From the NCBI RefSeq assembly GCF_019670125.1, contig NZ_AP023033.1, positions 1,973,001 to 2,037,000 on the forward strand: DNA of 64,000 nt, in the 5' to 3' direction. Below the pieces are notes generated by a model. That model saw nothing but the letters and a program-made list of their open reading frames with translations, searched no databases and was not told the origin of the DNA. This DNA is from Agarivorans aestuarii. Its GTDB lineage: Bacteria; Pseudomonadota; Gammaproteobacteria; Enterobacterales; Celerinatantimonadaceae. The first letter of the stretch is position 1, and each line of letters begins with the position of its first letter. Positions 8,840 through 17,263 of the stretch are shown in pieces. A program made the translations under genes and the position numbers.

Positions 8840-9133
8840 TCATTTTTTAGCGGCTTGTTTAGCATTGAAAATGGCCATTTGCTCATCGGTAGCTGGCAGT
8901 TGGTGGTGCTCTTTCCACTCAGAGTATGGCATGCCATACACTTTTTCTCTTGCTTGATCATAGTTAAGGCTTTCACCTTGCTCTTCTGCAGCTGCCATCA
9001 TCCACTTGGCTAAACAGTTTCGACAAAAATCAGCTAAGTTCATCAGCTCAATGTTTTGTACTTCTTTGTGTTGGTCTAGGTGTTCCAGCAAACGGCGAAA
9101 AGTGGCAGCTTCAATTGCTTGTTGTTTGTCCAT
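8840..9133 (-). CDS. DUF1244 family protein
   Basis: A 97-residue soluble protein with the FCRNCLAKWM and YGMPYSEWKEHHQ signatures of DUF1244 (SMc04008-like). The CxxC pair in FCRNC is conserved in the family and could bind a metal, but no function is established. A start with ATGGACAAACAAC is preceded by AAGGATAAGTAAC. A terminator separates it from the DUF2333 gene upstream. Confidence 0.8.
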   Translation of the reverse strand: MDKQQAIEAATFRRLLEHLDQHKEVQNIELMNLADFCRNCLAKWMMAAAEEQGESLNYDQAREKVYGMPYSEWKEHHQLPATDEQMAIFNAKQAAKK

Positions 9134-9172
9134 GTTACTTATCCTTGGTAAAAGTTAAGCCAGTGTAAATGC

Positions 9173-9200
9173 ACAAAAGCAGCGAATCAACGCTGCTTTT
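9173..9200 (-). terminator. Terminator after the DUF2333 gene
   Basis: An 11-bp perfect stem (CAAAAGCAGCG / CGCTGCTTTTG, 6-base loop) lies directly after the minus-strand DUF2333 stop codon; the minus strand ends the stem in TTTTG. Confidence 0.75.
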
Positions 9201-9220
9201 GGTATTGCCCGTTAGCTAAT

Positions 9221-10210
9221 TTAGCCTTTGGTAAGCAAATTATTTAAATTAATAATGGCCGCATTGGCACGTGATACATAGTTAGCCATTACTAGGGAGT
9301 GGTTAGCCATCAGGCCAAAACCAGTGCCGTTCAAAATCATTGGGCTCCATACGGTTTCTTGGGTCGCTTCTAATTCGCGAACAATTTGGCGAACCGCTAC
9401 TGTAGCGTTCTTCTTCTCTAATACGCCTTTAAAGTCTACTTCTACTGCTTGGAAAAAGTGCAACAATGCCCACGCTTCGCCGCGAGCTTCGTAGAACACG
9501 TCATCAATTTTCCACCAAGAGGTTTTCACAATGCTTTCAGATGGCGCAAAGGTAGACTGTGCAGCACCTTCATCGCCCACTAAGCTAGTGTTAATGCGTT
9601 CTCGGCCTACCGAGGCCGAAAGCTTTTGCGACATGCTGCCAAGGCGCGATTGTACTTCGTTTAACCAGGTTACTAAGTTGTCGGCGCGCGCATAAAACTG
9701 GGCGTTTGGATCTTTAGGGTCGGCTAACTGGGTTCGATAAATAGCCAGGGCGTCGATAGCGTCTTGGTACTCGCGCTCGGCACTGGGAAGTTGCCATGAG
9801 GTATGATCAATATTGAATTTAGGCTGGGCGACTTTTAGCTGAGGGTGTTCAACTGATTGTGCTTGAGAGCGGCTAAAGTCTTTACGCATAATCAGTGATA
9901 AATCTCGAACTTGGTTTAATGCACCAAGCTCCCAACTTGGCATGTTGTCCATAAACACGCTGGGGGGCATTTTGTCATTACTTAAGTAACCGCCCGATTT
10001 GTTTAGCAGGGTTTCGGCCACAAACATCAATGCGGTGGTAGTAGCATATCCGGTTACAGCTTCTTCACCGTTTGCCACTGCTTGCTCAAGTACATATTCT
10101 TTTAATTCTATTCGGTCTGGCTCAATGCTCCAAAACACTGCAATGATGTAGTTAATGATGAAAAACACCAAAAAGAAAACAACAACCTTACGGCCAGTAA
10201 GCTGAAACAT
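9221..10210 (-). CDS. DUF2333 family protein
   Basis: A 329-residue protein with a single N-terminal membrane segment (about residues 8-28, KVVVFFLVFFIINYIIAVFWSIEP) and a large soluble region, expected in the periplasm. The stretches GGYLSNDKMPPSVFMDNMPSWE and DVFYEARGEAWALLHFFQAVEVDF are hallmarks of DUF2333, widespread in gammaproteobacteria. No enzymatic motif is visible. Transcribed alone and ended by the terminator at 9173-9200. Confidence 0.8.
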   Translation of the reverse strand: MFQLTGRKVVVFFLVFFIINYIIAVFWSIEPDRIELKEYVLEQAVANGEEAVTGYATTTALMFVAETLLNKSGGYLSNDKMPPSVFMDNMPSWELGALNQVRDLSLIMRKDFSRSQAQSVEHPQLKVAQPKFNIDHTSWQLPSAEREYQDAIDALAIYRTQLADPKDPNAQFYARADNLVTWLNEVQSRLGSMSQKLSASVGRERINTSLVGDEGAAQSTFAPSESIVKTSWWKIDDVFYEARGEAWALLHFFQAVEVDFKGVLEKKNATVAVRQIVRELEATQETVWSPMILNGTGFGLMANHSLVMANYVSRANAAIINLNNLLTKG

Positions 10211-10500
10211 AAATACATCCTCAACAAGATTTATGTTCTCAGCATAGTCAAGTAAGCAATTTAATCAATAGCTTATGCAAAATCTAATTGCGGTGAGACA
10301 AGAGAGCCTTAACTGCCATAGGTTGGTTTTCTAGCTAAGTAGCGAGCAGCAAACTCAAGGTGTTCTAAAGCATTTAGCAAATTATCCTAATAATTTAACC
10401 AAAAGCAGTGCTTACGGTTTTTTTAGTAACAGATAACTGCCATTATCTGCCGCAGATTATTGATTTACAGGGAGGTAAGGTTTAAAAGGTTGAGAATTTC

Positions 10501-11043
10501 GTGCACATCTCTAAGTTAGTAAAACCCAGTATTACAGTATTTGCCCTCATAATGTCAGCTCACGCTGCTGCGCAACAACAAGAAACGCCCAACGCCTATC
10601 CATGGGCTGCGGTATTTCTCGATTATCAAGATCCCGACCAACCAATGTTAGGCCTTACTGTAACGGTAAACCATTACGACAAAAACTATCCTAACTGGGG
10701 GTACTACTTGGGTTACGCTAGATCAAAAGAAGAAGATCTAGGCTTCGAAGCACCCGCCGAGGGCAAAAGAGACTTAACCATGTTAAGGCTAGGAGTGAGT
10801 TACAGCTTAACCAATAATCTGAGCCTTTACGGTGGCGGTGCAATGTTAGAAGACACCACCGAATATACCGACGGCATTACTCAATTTTGCACAGACTGCA
10901 AGCCCGAATGGCATTCCGATACCAACAGAGACTGGGGCGGCGAAGTTGGGCTTCGTTATGCTCTAACTCGGCATTTAGTGTTTGGCATTGGTTATAACTC
11001 GGTGACAGAGGGTGGAGTATTTAGTATTGGTTATCGTGGCTAA
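10501..11043 (+). CDS. Putative outer-membrane beta-barrel protein
   Basis: A 180-residue protein starting at GTG 10501, the first possible start after an in-frame stop at 10483-10485; AAAAGG lies 11 bases before it. Residues 1-24 form a signal peptide ending near AHAAA. The rest alternates hydrophobic and polar residues in short strands with Gly/Tyr turns (SLYGGGAML, EVGLRYALTRHLVFGIGYNSV), as in small outer-membrane barrels. Two cysteines in FCTDCK may form a loop disulphide. Porin, adhesin or enzyme cannot be distinguished. The preceding 290 bases hold only a small inverted repeat (CAGATAA, 6-base gap, TTATCTG) at 10432-10451. Confidence 0.6.
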   Translation: MHISKLVKPSITVFALIMSAHAAAQQQETPNAYPWAAVFLDYQDPDQPMLGLTVTVNHYDKNYPNWGYYLGYARSKEEDLGFEAPAEGKRDLTMLRLGVSYSLTNNLSLYGGGAMLEDTTEYTDGITQFCTDCKPEWHSDTNRDWGGEVGLRYALTRHLVFGIGYNSVTEGGVFSIGYRG

Positions 11044-11165
11044 GCATCATCTACCTGCTTTGAAATTAGCCAAACAGCTCGAGTGAACCAGAAAGCTACT
11101 TTTTAGAAAAATCGCATAGCGAGTATCAAGCAAAGTAAGCAATATATTTACCTCAATAATCATAT

Positions 11166-11188
11166 CCAGCAGCAATGCTGGCTTTTTG
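11166..11188 (+). terminator. Terminator after the first barrel gene
   Basis: Stem CCAGCA / TGCTGG with a 4-base loop followed by CTTTTTGTT. It lies 120 bases after the upstream stop codon. Confidence 0.7.
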
Positions 11189-11302
11189 TTAGACTGGATT
11201 GGGCTAAATCAACAAGCGGTCACTTTTTATTAAACTATTGTATTTTATAACAATATCTTCTGATAGACTGCGCGTTTTATCAATAAAGGGAATTTAACAA
11301 CA

Positions 11303-11995
11303 ATGTGGATGTTGTTTAATAAGCGCCAAGGAAAGGGTGCAATGAAGTTATTGGCGTGTATCGGTCTATTGCTGCCAAATTTAGCCAGTGCAGAGTTTGC
11401 TTACGGCGAATACGCCAAAGAGAATAACTGGGATTTATTGCTTAGCCTAGGGGCAACCTACGGTGGAGATACCATCGCCGAAGCTTACTATGTCGATGAA
11501 AACAACAATGTGGTTGATGACGCGGTATTAAAAGGCGGCGGGCTGTTTAAAGCAAGCGTTGGTATTGATTGGCCTCTAGTAAAAGACCTTCGATTGATTA
11601 CCAATGCTGGTTATCACGTAGATACCCAATTTAGCTTCGCCAGCACGTCTAGCGGTAACCAAGGTATGTGGTTTACTCGCTTTGTTGTTGAGGCCTTGCC
11701 TTACTACCAAATTAATGATTCTTTTAAACTAGGTGGTGGTCTTACTTATCACATGAGTAACAAGGTGGGTGGCCAGTTTATTGGTAGTGACGAGAAGTAT
11801 TACGCACGTTATGAAGACACGCTGGGTTATACCGGCTTTGTTGGTTATATGTTAGGTGAATCGCGTTCATGGATAGAGCTACGTTATACCTATATCAAGT
11901 ATGATTTAGAAACCGCTCCTTTCTTAGCATCATTTTGCACTGCTGATTGTGATGGTAGCCATGTGGGCCTTACTTTCCATTGGGCTGTGCTTTAA
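11303..11995 (+). CDS. Putative outer-membrane beta-barrel protein
   Basis: A 230-residue exported protein. The ATG at 11303 has AAAGGGA 11 bases upstream; an ATG at 11342 with GGAAAGG 5 bases upstream gives a neater signal peptide, MKLLACIGLLLPNLASA, and may be the true start. The mature part is rich in amphipathic strands (YYQINDSFKLGGGLTYHMSN, TGFVGYMLGESRSWIELRYTYIKY) and ends in an aromatic-containing strand (LTFHWAVL) as barrels do. The FCTADC pair near the C-terminus recalls the FCTDC in the barrel gene just upstream, so the two may be distant relatives. Function unknown. Confidence 0.6.
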   Translation: MWMLFNKRQGKGAMKLLACIGLLLPNLASAEFAYGEYAKENNWDLLLSLGATYGGDTIAEAYYVDENNNVVDDAVLKGGGLFKASVGIDWPLVKDLRLITNAGYHVDTQFSFASTSSGNQGMWFTRFVVEALPYYQINDSFKLGGGLTYHMSNKVGGQFIGSDEKYYARYEDTLGYTGFVGYMLGESRSWIELRYTYIKYDLETAPFLASFCTADCDGSHVGLTFHWAVL

Positions 11996-12031
11996 TAAGG
12001 TAGCGCTTCAGCTATTATGCCACTAACAACT

Positions 12032-12058
12032 AAAAGCCAGCATAATGCTGGCTTTTTT
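12032..12058 (+). terminator. Terminator after the second barrel gene
   Basis: Perfect stem AAAGCCAGCA / TGCTGGCTTT with a 3-base loop and a T-run. Its core is nearly the same as the terminator at 11166. Confidence 0.85.
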
Positions 12059-12204
12059 GTTGCCTCTGATACCTTGTTTTGAAGCTAATAATGACCAAGC
12101 TCAAGTTAGCTTCAAATATTCCCTTGGCATGTGCGCCAAGTCCGTCTATGGGGCATTTCCGCTGCTAAGCTTAAAGTGATTAAATAAATTACGAGGAGCA
12201 CATC

Positions 12205-12639
12205 ATGAGCTATCGTCACATTTTAGTCGCCGTCGACCTCTCTGAAAACAGCAGACGAATAATCGATAAAGTCATCCTGCTAGCGAAGCCACTCGATGCA
12301 AAAGTATCACTGATTTTTGTTGATGAAAGCACTAACGATTCAGCTTTCAGTGGGCTAATTGATCTTGATTTAGCCGCCATAGAACCAATGCATCCTAGCC
12401 TTAAAGAGTTTGCTAACAAGCTTAACGCCTTGGTGGTGGATACTAATTACACCATTGAGAACCAGTTTGTTATGCAAGGTGATTTAAGTGCCCGCTTAGA
12501 TGAAACAGTGGCCGAGGTAGGCGCTGACTTAGTCGTATGTGGTCATGATAATGGGTTCTGGCATCGTTTAGCATCTAAACATCATGAGCTGGTAAATAAC
12601 GTCTCGATAGATCTGCTGGTTATACCTATCGATCAGTGA
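12205..12639 (+). CDS. Universal stress protein, UspA family
   Basis: A 144-residue cytoplasmic protein with the Usp fold: YRHILVAVDLSENSRRIIDKV at the N-terminus (Asp that contacts nucleotide) and LVVCGHDNGFWHRLASKHHELVNNVSIDLLVIPI at the C-terminus. The usual GxxGxxS ATP loop is changed to GHDNGFW..LAS, so ATP binding is doubtful and the protein is closer to the UspA subgroup. The ribosome binding site is ACGAGGAG, 10 bases from ATG. Flanked by terminators, so it stands alone. Confidence 0.85.
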   Translation: MSYRHILVAVDLSENSRRIIDKVILLAKPLDAKVSLIFVDESTNDSAFSGLIDLDLAAIEPMHPSLKEFANKLNALVVDTNYTIENQFVMQGDLSARLDETVAEVGADLVVCGHDNGFWHRLASKHHELVNNVSIDLLVIPIDQ

Positions 12640-12651
12640 GCTGTTAAGCAT

Positions 12652-12693
12652 AATACTCATCGGGTGTAACCAGAGCCTGATGAGTATTTCTTT
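12652..12693 (+). terminator. Terminator after the usp gene
   Basis: Long imperfect hairpin with outer arms AATACTCATC / GATGAGTATT and a large loop, followed by TCTTTGTTT. Confidence 0.55.
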
Positions 12694-12776
12694 GTTTAAC
12701 ACTTCATCTCTACTGCGCTTTTTGGCCCTCTAATGTTGATGAAGGCTTAAGTGTTTTAGCTTTACTTGTGATTAAA

Positions 12777-12807
12777 AAGCCCTTGGCATTTTCATGCCAA
12801 GGGCTTG
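12777..12807 (-). terminator. Terminator after the PL7 lyase gene
   Basis: Perfect 12-bp stem AGCCCTTGGCAT / ATGCCAAGGGCT with a 4-base loop. On the minus strand it is followed by TTTTTAAT, so it ends the lyase transcript. Confidence 0.85.
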
Positions 12808-12840
12808 TGTTTATAAACGGAGTTGTTTGCTTACTTAGGC

Positions 12841-13881
12841 TTATTGAATAAGATTAAGTTTATAGAAGCTTACTTGTGTGTAATCACCAGCTTCTAAGCC
12901 ATTATTGCTACAGCCCGAGCTCCAAGTATTGGTTTTAGGTTTAATATTACACTGGTTGTAAGCACCTGCCTTAAAGTACATCCAATCTTGCGCGTAGCTG
13001 GTATCTAAGTCTGAAGCAGAGTTAGGTTCAGCCAAGTTAACCTTATACGTGACAACTTGCTCATTGGCTTCACCTGGGTTTTTGGTAAAGGTGAGGTTCA
13101 TAATGTTGTCAACAATATCAACGTCATAAGAGAACAATTCACCCAGCTTGATGCCGCCAACTGGATCTTTATCTTCTTTGGTCAAGTTGTACTGGCCGAA
13201 GATGTTATGAGGAATATCGAAACGGTCTTTCTTGTCTTTAGGATTAATTTCATAGTTCCAGAATAGCGAACCATGCTCATGGTTTGGCAATTTGCGGAAG
13301 AAGATCTTTAAAGGTTCATTATTTGAACCATGGATCTGGCCAATAACCACCGAGTGAGCACCCATTTTTGCATCGTTACCACTTAGGCTTACATGGTCAA
13401 CACTTAAGGCTGCGCTCATGCGTCCGCCAATAGAGCCGTAAGCTGCTGCATTGTCGTGAGCAGCTAATACAAAATTGGTGCTTGGATCTTTGTATCCAGT
13501 AGGTAAGTTCACGTTTAACATTGCACGTAATTCACTACGAGCGTTTTTGCTGTTAGGAGTGGTCACGGCTTCATTAGGTACTTTAAATACCATGGCGCCA
13601 GTTTCAGCGTTGGTGTAAAACCATTCTGGATGTGAGAACGGATTTTCTGCATCGTTTAGTTGAGATGCATACACTTCCATGGTTTTACCTTCGCGCTCAG
13701 GCTTGGTATCAGGGTAGGGTAAGTTAATCTTCCACTTACGCATTTCGAAGTTTTTCGCCGGGGCTTTAGAGGCATCCAACTTCGACATTAATTCAAGCTG
13801 GTAATCGGTCGGTGTATTCGCTGCGCCAGCTGTACCTGCAAACAGTGCAGCTACGGCACAAGCGACATAAATCTTTTTCAT
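12841..13881 (-). CDS. Secreted alginate lyase, polysaccharide lyase family 7
   Basis: A 346-residue exported enzyme that cuts alginate by beta-elimination. Signal peptide residues 1-20 end at AGTAGA. The mature protein shows the three PL7 signatures in order: RSELR at 115-119, QIH at 182-184 and YFKAGAYNQ at 302-310, which together supply the catalytic Arg, Gln, His and Tyr of the jelly-roll cleft. In PL7, QIH rather than QVH is generally linked to activity on guluronate-containing blocks. Cysteines at 311 and 324 may pair. It is a single-domain enzyme with no carbohydrate-binding module. An operator-like repeat lies at 13944-13959. Confidence 0.92.
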   Translation of the reverse strand: MKKIYVACAVAALFAGTAGAANTPTDYQLELMSKLDASKAPAKNFEMRKWKINLPYPDTKPEREGKTMEVYASQLNDAENPFSHPEWFYTNAETGAMVFKVPNEAVTTPNSKNARSELRAMLNVNLPTGYKDPSTNFVLAAHDNAAAYGSIGGRMSAALSVDHVSLSGNDAKMGAHSVVIGQIHGSNNEPLKIFFRKLPNHEHGSLFWNYEINPKDKKDRFDIPHNIFGQYNLTKEDKDPVGGIKLGELFSYDVDIVDNIMNLTFTKNPGEANEQVVTYKVNLAEPNSASDLDTSYAQDWMYFKAGAYNQCNIKPKTNTWSSGCSNNGLEAGDYTQVSFYKLNLIQ

Positions 13882-13943
13882 GATAGTTCCCTGTTAGTTA
13901 AATGTAACTCGTAGACGGAGTTTTCGTGAACAGGGAAACGTTA

Positions 13944-13959
13944 TAATACTATTGTATTA
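13944..13959 (-). promoter_or_regulatory. Inverted repeat upstream of the PL7 lyase gene
   Basis: A perfect TAATAC-TATT-GTATTA repeat lies 63-78 bases upstream of the lyase start. A repeat of the same form, TAGTAT-GATG-ATACTA, lies upstream of the PL18-type lyase at 14981. Both fit TARTAY-N4-RTAYTA, so they may bind one regulator. The rest of the 277-base gap holds no gene I can support. Confidence 0.45.
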
Positions 13960-14158
13960 TTAAATATGATGGCCTTGGCAATTATTCATATTGCTCTTTG
14001 TTTTTGAGAGTTTCATTTATAAATTTTGCTGTACATCACAGTTTGTTGTGGGAACAACTTGTATCACATGCGCAATGTTCGCCGGTAAACACGGCGATTT
14101 TAACTGATAAGTGAAAGCAAATTAGTGCTAACAGAGGCTGGCTCTGCTAGCTGTTAGT

Positions 14159-14710
14159 TTAGTTTTTATCTAAAGGGCAGCTCAGTAGCTCTTGGTGATC
14201 AACAAGACTACATACTTGTATTTGCTGTTCAGTGATTAAAGCGTAACTGGCTTGCCAGTCTTGTCGAGGCATTGATACCGAGCCGGGATTAAGCACAAAG
14301 TGCCCGTCTTGTTGTTGGGCTTGCGGAACATGGCTGTGGCCGCTCACCAATATGTCTCCAGGGCTTAAAGGCGGCAGTTTGTTTGGTCCATAATTATGGC
14401 CATGACACAAAAATATTTTGCGTGTTCCAAAAAGCATTTGGTTGTATTCAGCTAACAGTGGAAAGTGACACAGTGCCTGGTCTACTTCGCTATCGCAATT
14501 CCCTCTAACCGCAATAATTTTATCAGCGATGTTGTTTAAGTCTTCCGCCACCTTTAAAGGTGCATAGTGAGCGGGCACGGGGTTACGAGGCCCGTGGTTA
14601 AGCACATCGCCCAAGCTGATTAAATGCGAAGCTCCGCTGCGTTTAAAAGCGGCTAAAGTGAGTGTTAGGGCTTGGTAGTCGCCATGAATATCAGAACATA
14701 CAAACAGCAT
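14159..14710 (-). CDS. yfcE: YfcE-type metallophosphodiesterase
   Basis: A 183-residue calcineurin-like phosphoesterase with all metal motifs: CSDIHGD (D-x-H), SLGDVLNHG (GD), VRGNCDSE (GNxD/H), CHGH and VSGHSH, ending in NPGSVSMPRQ. This matches E. coli YfcE, a manganese-dependent phosphodiesterase active on artificial substrates and of unknown physiological role. It lies between the two alginate lyase genes, but nothing links it to alginate. Starts at ATG 14710. Confidence 0.9.
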   Translation of the reverse strand: MLFVCSDIHGDYQALTLTLAAFKRSGASHLISLGDVLNHGPRNPVPAHYAPLKVAEDLNNIADKIIAVRGNCDSEVDQALCHFPLLAEYNQMLFGTRKIFLCHGHNYGPNKLPPLSPGDILVSGHSHVPQAQQQDGHFVLNPGSVSMPRQDWQASYALITEQQIQVCSLVDHQELLSCPLDKN

Positions 14711-14980
14711 AAGTTGTCCTTTGAGTGAAGCTGAGAAGAGCTGCTAAAGCCAGTTTAGCGCCTTGGGCGTTTATTTTAGCGCTTTAAATAGGAAACTGAA
14801 CAGGCAAGAACAACTAATAGTGAGAACTCCCTACGCCAAGTCCTAAGATTCCGGTAATGCAGAATCATCCTGTCCAGTTAACAATTCATCGAGCTAGTTC
14901 TAACTCATTACTTTTGAGCCTTGGTGCACACTATCGTGTTAAGTGGCTTTTATTGTTGTTCGAATATGCTAAATATTTAT

Positions 14981-14996
14981 TAGTATGATGATACTA
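14981..14996 (+). promoter_or_regulatory. Inverted repeat upstream of the PL18-type lyase gene
   Basis: TAGTAT-GATG-ATACTA, a perfect 6-4-6 repeat, lies 16-31 bases before the lyase start, in an AT-rich stretch (about 14955-15000). It overlaps the place where a promoter -10 region would be expected, which would suit a repressor. The rest of the 301-base gap from 14711 shows no gene. Confidence 0.45.
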
Positions 14997-15011
14997 CATT
15001 AATGAGGCCTT

Positions 15012-15872
15012 ATGAAAAACCATCTACTCGCTCTATCTGCTTTACTTGCTGTTTCCACATTGGCCTCAGCCAATGTTCAATTTTCTGATAACAACGGTAG
15101 CTTGGGCGAGCCGGTTAACTATCCTCAGTTTCAACATGTTTTAAGCGAATCTGAGCTGCAAATTTCAGATGCTGAAGGTAAGAAAGGCAATAAGGAATAC
15201 TTTGCGCTAGATGGAGATTTTACTGGCATCGTAAATCCTTACTTTTATGTAGACAAAACTAGCGAAGCGCTGGTCTTTAAAATGAAGAACGATCATTTAC
15301 GTAATGAAGTTCGGGTGCATAAAAACTTCCGTACCGATTTATCCGATCATTTTTACTCATTACGCGCAGACGTCGAAATGATTGACCCTGAAGCGTCAAT
15401 GAAAAACTCAGACTCAAAACAAGATGAGATTACTTTTCTACAAGTGCATAACAAGGGCTTAGATGACGAAGGCACACACAATGTACCTCACCCCTTATTG
15501 AGGGTGGTATGGAAGCGTGATGCTAATGGCGTGAAAGGTCATTTTTGGGCAATAATCAAAAACAATGCAGTCATTTGCAAAGGGGCCTTTGGTAAAAAAA
15601 ATAAAGACAAAAATATGTGTAAGCCTGATGTTGCTTATAGCCACATAGATTTGGGTAAGGCGCCGACAGACAAAACTACCGCTTTTGATATTACCGTAGG
15701 CAACAAAACGCTATCGGTTGACGTAGACGGTACCAACCTAGTTAAGCACGACATTGATTATTGGCGTCACCTGTTAAGTTACTTTAAAGCCGGCGTATAC
15801 AACCAATTTACCCATGGTATGAGTGAAGCACATTTCTACAAGCTTGAGTACTCAGCAGCTGAGCCTAAATAG
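15012..15872 (+). CDS. Secreted alginate lyase, probably polysaccharide lyase family 18
   Basis: A 286-residue exported enzyme with a signal peptide ending at ASA (residue 20). The jelly-roll lyase signatures are RNEVR at 97-101, QVH at 144-146 and YFKAGVYNQ at 257-265. The context around them (EITFLQVHNKG, PHPLLRVVW, YWRHLLSYFKAGVYNQF) fits PL18 enzymes of marine Pseudoalteromonas and Photobacterium better than PL7; the two share a fold (Alginate_lyase2). PL18 enzymes described so far are endo-acting and cut both M- and G-rich alginate. Family assignment is from memory of the motifs. GH88 follows 111 bases downstream. Confidence 0.85.
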   Translation: MKNHLLALSALLAVSTLASANVQFSDNNGSLGEPVNYPQFQHVLSESELQISDAEGKKGNKEYFALDGDFTGIVNPYFYVDKTSEALVFKMKNDHLRNEVRVHKNFRTDLSDHFYSLRADVEMIDPEASMKNSDSKQDEITFLQVHNKGLDDEGTHNVPHPLLRVVWKRDANGVKGHFWAIIKNNAVICKGAFGKKNKDKNMCKPDVAYSHIDLGKAPTDKTTAFDITVGNKTLSVDVDGTNLVKHDIDYWRHLLSYFKAGVYNQFTHGMSEAHFYKLEYSAAEPK

Positions 15873-15889
15873 AAGCCTGTACATGGTTA

Positions 15890-15915
15890 GCTCTCGCGTG
15901 TCACCACGCGAGAGC
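15890..15915 (+). terminator. GC-rich hairpin between the lyase and GH88 genes
   Basis: Perfect 11-bp stem GCTCTCGCGTG / CACGCGAGAGC with a 4-base loop, 18 bases after the lyase stop. There is no T-run after it, so it may stabilise the upstream mRNA end or attenuate readthrough rather than fully terminate. Confidence 0.5.
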
Positions 15916-15983
15916 CCTTAGCCTGTTAGCAGCTATTTGCTTGAGTATCTTCACTTTACACCGCACCAAACCATGAGGTAACT

Positions 15984-17234
15984 ATGCCCCTTTCTTCTAT
16001 CTACTTATATTTTGGACTGGCCAAGCTTAAAAACCCTGTTGTCGCAGGATTAGCGGTAAGCATGTTGTCTGTAAACGCACAGGCGGTAGCCAGCCAAGCG
16101 CCCCCGCAAAGCGTGATGGCGCTTATCGAAAGCAAATCTGAACTGCTTTCCTCCGAGGCATTAAACAGTAACCAACATTGGTTTACAGCCTATACCAATG
16201 AAGCGGGAAAATGGCAGCATGAGTACTCTAAAAACTGGTGCAGCGGTTTTATACCGGGCATCTTTTGGTATCTAAATGCACTAAGTGATAATGGCCAATG
16301 GCAGCAATATGCTGAGCATTGGACAGAAGGGGTAAGGTCGCGCGCTTATGCCACTGACAATGATACTGGCTTTCAAATTTTTAACAGTTTTGGTTTAGGC
16401 TACACCATTGGTGAAAAGCCTAGCGATGATTACAAGCAAGTATTGATAGATGGTGCCTCTACCTTAGTAAAACAGCGTTACAACAAAGATATCGGCGCAT
16501 TTCGGTCTTGGCGGCAGGGGATTAGTAATCCCACTCGGCTGCCTTTTGAAGTTAATATTGATCAGTTGATGAATATGGAATTGGTGCTTTGGGTAGGCAA
16601 ACATGCCAACAAGCCCGAGTTCACCAAGATGGCGATCTCTCATGCCGATAAAACTTGGGAGCACGGCGTAAGAGAAAATGGCAGCACCTACCATGTAGTG
16701 AGTTATAGCCCTAGTGGAGAAGTAGTTAAGAAAAGAACCCATCAAGGCTGGAAAACGGAATCAACCTGGTCAAGAGGCCAAGCTTGGTCGGTTTATGCTT
16801 ATGCTATGTATTATCGTTACACGGGTTTAGAACGGATGCTAGAGCGCTCAATCAAGTCTTATGAATACTTTATTGAAAGCACCAAACAACAAACTCAAGA
16901 TTGGGTGCCGTATTCAGACTTTGACGCTCCAATAGATGATGATAATCCTCGAGATAGTTCTGCTACGGCGATTGTGGCATCAGCACTGATCGAGCTTTAC
17001 AAGATTACTCAACAAGAGAAGTACTTAAACGACGCACAACAAATGCTAGCGTCACTTTCTACACCGAAATATTTAGCAATGGACAATAACTACCAAAGTA
17101 TTTTGCTGAAAGGCTCAGAAAAATGGGGCGAGCCAGAAGTCGGCACTATTTTTGGCGATTACTTTTTCATAGAGGCTTTATATCGTTGGCAACAATGGGC
17201 ACCCCATAAGCTACCTAAGCATTTTGGTTTGTAA
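15984..17234 (+). CDS. Glycoside hydrolase family 88 (unsaturated uronyl hydrolase), exported
   Basis: A 416-residue protein with the alpha/alpha-barrel of GH88, which removes the 4,5-unsaturated uronic acid left at the non-reducing end by polysaccharide lyases, by hydrating the double bond. DNDTGF puts an Asp at 127 and NIDQLMN an Asp at 193, matching the two catalytic aspartates of the Bacillus enzyme. STWSRGQAWSVYAYAMYY and DSSATAIVASALIEL are also family features. The N-terminus (residues about 1-36, ending VNAQA) looks like a signal peptide, so it probably acts in the periplasm. Its place beside two alginate lyases is unusual, because alginate oligomers are usually finished by PL15 or PL17 enzymes. 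Confidence 0.88.
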   Translation: MPLSSIYLYFGLAKLKNPVVAGLAVSMLSVNAQAVASQAPPQSVMALIESKSELLSSEALNSNQHWFTAYTNEAGKWQHEYSKNWCSGFIPGIFWYLNALSDNGQWQQYAEHWTEGVRSRAYATDNDTGFQIFNSFGLGYTIGEKPSDDYKQVLIDGASTLVKQRYNKDIGAFRSWRQGISNPTRLPFEVNIDQLMNMELVLWVGKHANKPEFTKMAISHADKTWEHGVRENGSTYHVVSYSPSGEVVKKRTHQGWKTESTWSRGQAWSVYAYAMYYRYTGLERMLERSIKSYEYFIESTKQQTQDWVPYSDFDAPIDDDNPRDSSATAIVASALIELYKITQQEKYLNDAQQMLASLSTPKYLAMDNNYQSILLKGSEKWGEPEVGTIFGDYFFIEALYRWQQWAPHKLPKHFGL

Positions 17235-17263
17235 TGACTAAAAGCCTCTACGTGAGGCTTTAG

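Noticed and set aside
8780-9013. 77-codon plus-strand frame opposite the DUF1244 gene
   Set aside because: It overlaps a recognised conserved gene almost entirely and lacks a ribosome binding site.
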